Shown here piece after piece: positions 61,523 to 64,000 of a stretch of DNA of 64,000 nucleotides. The notes under the pieces were generated by a model. It was given only the letters and a program-made list of their open reading frames with translations, did not search any database and had not been told where the DNA came from. The position numbers and the translations under genes were made by a program. This DNA comes from Parvularcula sp039818345 (GTDB taxonomy: Bacteria; Pseudomonadota; Alphaproteobacteria; Caulobacterales; Parvularculaceae): contig JBCBUC010000009.1 of the NCBI GenBank assembly GCA_039818345.1, positions 1-64,000 on the forward strand. The letters are read 5' to 3'. Numbering within the stretch: position 1 is the stretch's first letter; the number at the start of each line of letters is the position of its first letter.

Positions 61523-61975
61523 ATGGGGCAAATCGTTCGAGGTCAGCTTGCGCATCTCGATGAGATCGCCCCTCTTTTTGACGCTTACCGGCAATTTTAT
61601 GAACAGCCTGCTGATCTAGAGGGAGCGAAAGCCTATCTAAAACAACGGCTAGCGGATGATGATGCGATTGTCTTTTTAGCCAAGGGGAGCAACGGTAACG
61701 TCATCGGCTTCACCCTCCTCTACCCCACGTTTTGTTCGGTCGAAATGCGCCACGTCTTTGTTCTCTATGACCTCTTCGTCGCCCCGACGGCACGACGACG
61801 AGGCGTCGGGGAAAAGCTGCTGAGCACCGCTCAAGAGCACGCAAGAGACGCAGGCGCTGCGTGGTTAAAGCTTGAAACCGCGTATACAAATAATAGTGCT
61901 CAATCGCTCTACGAAAAACTAGGTTGGGAGCGCGACAACGAGTTTCACACCTATATCTTCTCACTGACCGACTGA
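61523..61975 (+). CDS. GNAT-family N-acetyltransferase
   Basis: A 150-residue acetyltransferase. The acetyl-CoA loop is seen as RRRGVGEKLLSTAQEHARDAG (motif A), and the core ends with LKLETAYTNNSAQSLYEKLGW and a C-terminal strand. The start at 61523 (MGQIVRGQL) has GTAGGG upstream. Because it lies inside an amine operon, it may acetylate an amine substrate or intermediate; this is only inference from position. Confidence 0.85.
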   Translation: MGQIVRGQLAHLDEIAPLFDAYRQFYEQPADLEGAKAYLKQRLADDDAIVFLAKGSNGNVIGFTLLYPTFCSVEMRHVFVLYDLFVAPTARRRGVGEKLLSTAQEHARDAGAAWLKLETAYTNNSAQSLYEKLGWERDNEFHTYIFSLTD

Positions 61976-62001
61976 CACGACATCTTTGTAGGAATGGTTT
62001 T

Positions 62002-63630
62002 ATGAACGTGGGTTCAAGTAAAGAGTATGATGTTGTGGTGATCGGTGCAGGCCATAACGGCCTGACCAACGCTGCATTTCTCGCAAAATCAGGACTCGAC
62101 GTTCTGGTCGTAGAAAAGAATGACCATATCGGCGGCGCGACTGTCAGCCGAGAACTCTATAGCGGCTGGAAATACTCCAACTGCTCGTACGTGTGCAGCC
62201 TTTTTCGCCCCGAGATCTATCAAGCACTCGATCTTGGCCACCATGGCTTAGAAGTTGTTCCTCTCCAGGGCGGGATTACCTTTAAGCAGGATGGTGACTT
62301 TTACGGAAACTATCATCACCACGAGGTGCGCCGCCGCGAGATCGCTCGTCATTCTCAACGCGATGCCGATGCCGTTATCCGTTTTGATGCAGATCTTATG
62401 AAATGGTGTCGCCTGATCCGCGGCTTGTTGATGCGAACGCCGCCTGATCCCGGGACGTTCAAACCACGCGATTTCATGGAACTCGCCTTCCTTCTCAAAA
62501 AATTCTATGAACTCTCAGAGTCTCAGCTATATGAATTCATACGATTTTTTACAATGTCGATTGCGGAATACCTAGAAGAGTATTTCGAAAGTGACGTGGT
62601 GCTGGCTCATTACTCTGGGGGCAGTATTATTGGAACGGGCCTCGGTGTTTATTCACCGGGTACGGCCTATGTTCTGCTACACCATGCCATGGGTGACGTC
62701 GACGGTAGCGTCGGTTCATGGGGGTTTGCCAAAGGTGGAATGGGATCAGTGTCCGGAGCTATCGCTTCCGCCTATCAATCCTTTGGTGGTGAGATCCGGA
62801 CAAGCGCAGAAGTCACATCGATCGATGTGCAATCGGGCGAAGCGCAAGGTGTTGTGCTTCAATCGGGTGAGGTTATCCGTGCCCGGCAAGTGGTTTCGAA
62901 CCTCGATGTCAAGCGCACCTATCTTGGCATTATGGATGAAAAGCATCTGCCTGATGAGGTGATTAAGCGCGCGAAAAACTATAAAATTCGCGGCTCATCG
63001 GGGAAACTGAACATCGCGCTCGACGGGATGCCAGAGTTCCCCGCCCTGCCGAAAGGCTCGCCGCTCACTCTTGGGCATATGCACTTCAGCGATACGCTCG
63101 AGCGTCTCGAGCGGGCCTATGATGACTGGAAAGACCAGCGTTGGTCTTCTGATCCTTACACGGATACTTTGATACCGACGCAATTTGATCCATCAATGGC
63201 ACCGCCGGGCAAGCATATGATGACAGTCTTTGTGCAGTACTGCCCCGCCGATATTGAAGGTGGCTGGACCGACGAAAAACGTGATACTTTCGGCCAAACA
63301 GTGATTGATCAAATATCCGAATATAGCCCGAACTTTAAAGACCTTATTCTTCATGCGGAAATTAGAACGCCGCGAGAACTCGAAGCAGAAGTTGGCTTGA
63401 CAGAGGGCAATATCTTTCAGGGTGAATTAACCTTGGACCAACTCCTCTTCAATCGCCCCTTCCCCGGCTACGCGCAATATCGTGGGCCGGTACGGAATAT
63501 GTATATGTGCGGATCAACCACACACCCAGGCGGCGGCGTGATGGGCGCCCCGGGTGTCAACGCGGCGCGCGAAATTCTCAAGGACCTCAAACGCACCGAT
63601 ACCACCCCGGAGGATTTTGGCGATGACTAA
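62002..63630 (+). CDS. Phytoene-dehydrogenase-like FAD oxidoreductase (1)
   Basis: A 542-residue flavoprotein of the CrtI/amine-oxidase superfamily. The FAD-binding motif VVVIGAGHNGLTNAAFLAKSG lies near 12-32, followed by VEKNDHIGGATVS. The C-terminal FAD-contacting part is MCGSTTHPGGGVMGAPG. No carotenoid genes are near, and this branch is usually labelled only NAD(P)/FAD-dependent oxidoreductase. Position in an amine operon suggests oxidation of an amine or its adduct. TAGGAA precedes the ATG. It overlaps the next gene by 8 bases. Confidence 0.85.
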   Translation: MNVGSSKEYDVVVIGAGHNGLTNAAFLAKSGLDVLVVEKNDHIGGATVSRELYSGWKYSNCSYVCSLFRPEIYQALDLGHHGLEVVPLQGGITFKQDGDFYGNYHHHEVRRREIARHSQRDADAVIRFDADLMKWCRLIRGLLMRTPPDPGTFKPRDFMELAFLLKKFYELSESQLYEFIRFFTMSIAEYLEEYFESDVVLAHYSGGSIIGTGLGVYSPGTAYVLLHHAMGDVDGSVGSWGFAKGGMGSVSGAIASAYQSFGGEIRTSAEVTSIDVQSGEAQGVVLQSGEVIRARQVVSNLDVKRTYLGIMDEKHLPDEVIKRAKNYKIRGSSGKLNIALDGMPEFPALPKGSPLTLGHMHFSDTLERLERAYDDWKDQRWSSDPYTDTLIPTQFDPSMAPPGKHMMTVFVQYCPADIEGGWTDEKRDTFGQTVIDQISEYSPNFKDLILHAEIRTPRELEAEVGLTEGNIFQGELTLDQLLFNRPFPGYAQYRGPVRNMYMCGSTTHPGGGVMGAPGVNAAREILKDLKRTDTTPEDFGDD

Positions 63631-64000
63631 TCCGTCCTCTGTCTGTATCATTGGCGGCGGCCATAACGGATTGATCTGCGCGATCATGCTTGCGAAAGCC
63701 GGTTTGCGCGTCACTGTTCTGGAAGCTAGAGCAAGCCTCGGCGGCGCCATCGCGCCCCGCGCTTTCGCTCCAGGTTTCCAGGCGCCCGGGCTGGCCCATC
63801 ACTTTGGTTCTCTCCACCCTAAGATCTTGAAAGACTTGGGCCTACCGCCAACGGGCGGGACGCCAGTCGACACCATCGCGCTCGATAACACTGGCGATCA
63901 CCTGACACTTGGCGCAACGCAAGCGTCCGGTAATGGTCTAACGAGTCAAGACAAAGAGGCGTATACAGCCTTTAAAACTGACTACGCCAAGTTCGCCCAA
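63623..64000 (+). CDS. Phytoene-dehydrogenase-like FAD oxidoreductase (2), cut by window end
   Basis: The frame is open from ATG 63623 to the last base (126 codons seen), so the gene continues beyond the window. The N-terminus has VCIIGGGHNGLICAIMLAKAG and LEARASLGGAIAPR, the FAD-binding motif of the same family as the preceding gene. Translational overlap and family identity suggest two subunits of one enzyme, or successive enzymes. Nothing can be said of its C-terminal domain. Confidence 0.85.
   Translation, partial: MTNPSSVCIIGGGHNGLICAIMLAKAGLRVTVLEARASLGGAIAPRAFAPGFQAPGLAHHFGSLHPKILKDLGLPPTGGTPVDTIALDNTGDHLTLGATQASGNGLTSQDKEAYTAFKTDYAKFAQ

Overview
This 64 kb window is a chromosomal segment of an alphaproteobacterium, probably marine or aquatic and moderately GC-rich. 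The inference rests on gene families and gene order. There is a petA-petB-petC cluster beside trmL and hemF. There is an ATPase-inhibitor zeta homologue (DUF1476) divergent from purC-purS, a DUF3126 protein, a one-cysteine DksA, separate lptF/lptG/lptD genes, and VPxPA-type C-terminal sorting signals. I cannot place the genus. Genes are densely packed on both strands. No intergenic stretch exceeds about 300 bases, and I see no insertion sequence, CRISPR array or intact prophage.

Layout. 0-5 kb: a fatty-acid beta-oxidation operon (thiolase, a secreted isoaspartyl peptidase/asparaginase, multifunctional FadJ-type enzyme) ending in a clear intrinsic terminator, with a DUF1801 gene beyond it. 5-7 kb: one CAT-anticodon tRNA and two tandem paralogous secreted proteins with VPxPA-CTERM tails. 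7-15 kb: an RND efflux system whose outer-membrane factor is divergent from the adaptor and pump, then uvrC and a GlcG/HbpS-like secreted protein. 15-24 kb: pepA divergent from lptF-lptG-lptD (LPS export), an Atm1-type ABC exporter and a UDG-family protein. 24-30 kb: a PCuAC copper chaperone, MTA phosphorylase, the cytochrome bc1 operon, trmL and hemF. 30-36 kb: a partial exopolysaccharide/PEP-CTERM locus (ATPase, outer-membrane barrel, Wza-like export lipoprotein), dksA and an unusual tail-anchored GH24 lysozyme. 36-42 kb: purB, purC and purS with assorted small genes, a GT2 transferase and an SDR. 42-52 kb: envelope genes bamD, lpxC, glmS, glmU and gph, followed by a murL-murD2 pair, the alternative L-glutamate route into peptidoglycan.

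52-64 kb: a GntR-centred amine catabolism island. Transcribed leftward are an aldehyde dehydrogenase, a glutamine-synthetase-like ligase, a class I amidotransferase and a PuuB-like oxidase, which together resemble the gamma-glutamylated putrescine (Puu) pathway. Transcribed rightward are a second glutamine-synthetase-like ligase, an SpuC-like aminotransferase, a GNAT acetyltransferase and two tandem phytoene-dehydrogenase-like flavoproteins, the second cut by the window edge. Three copies of a GTGATCAC palindrome lie in the promoter regions of both arms and of the regulator.

The most interesting parts are the amine island with its tandem flavoproteins of unknown substrate, the MurL/MurD2 peptidoglycan branch, the incomplete exopolysaccharide locus with a Walker-B-degenerate ATPase, and the lysozyme with a C-terminal membrane anchor and no signal peptide.
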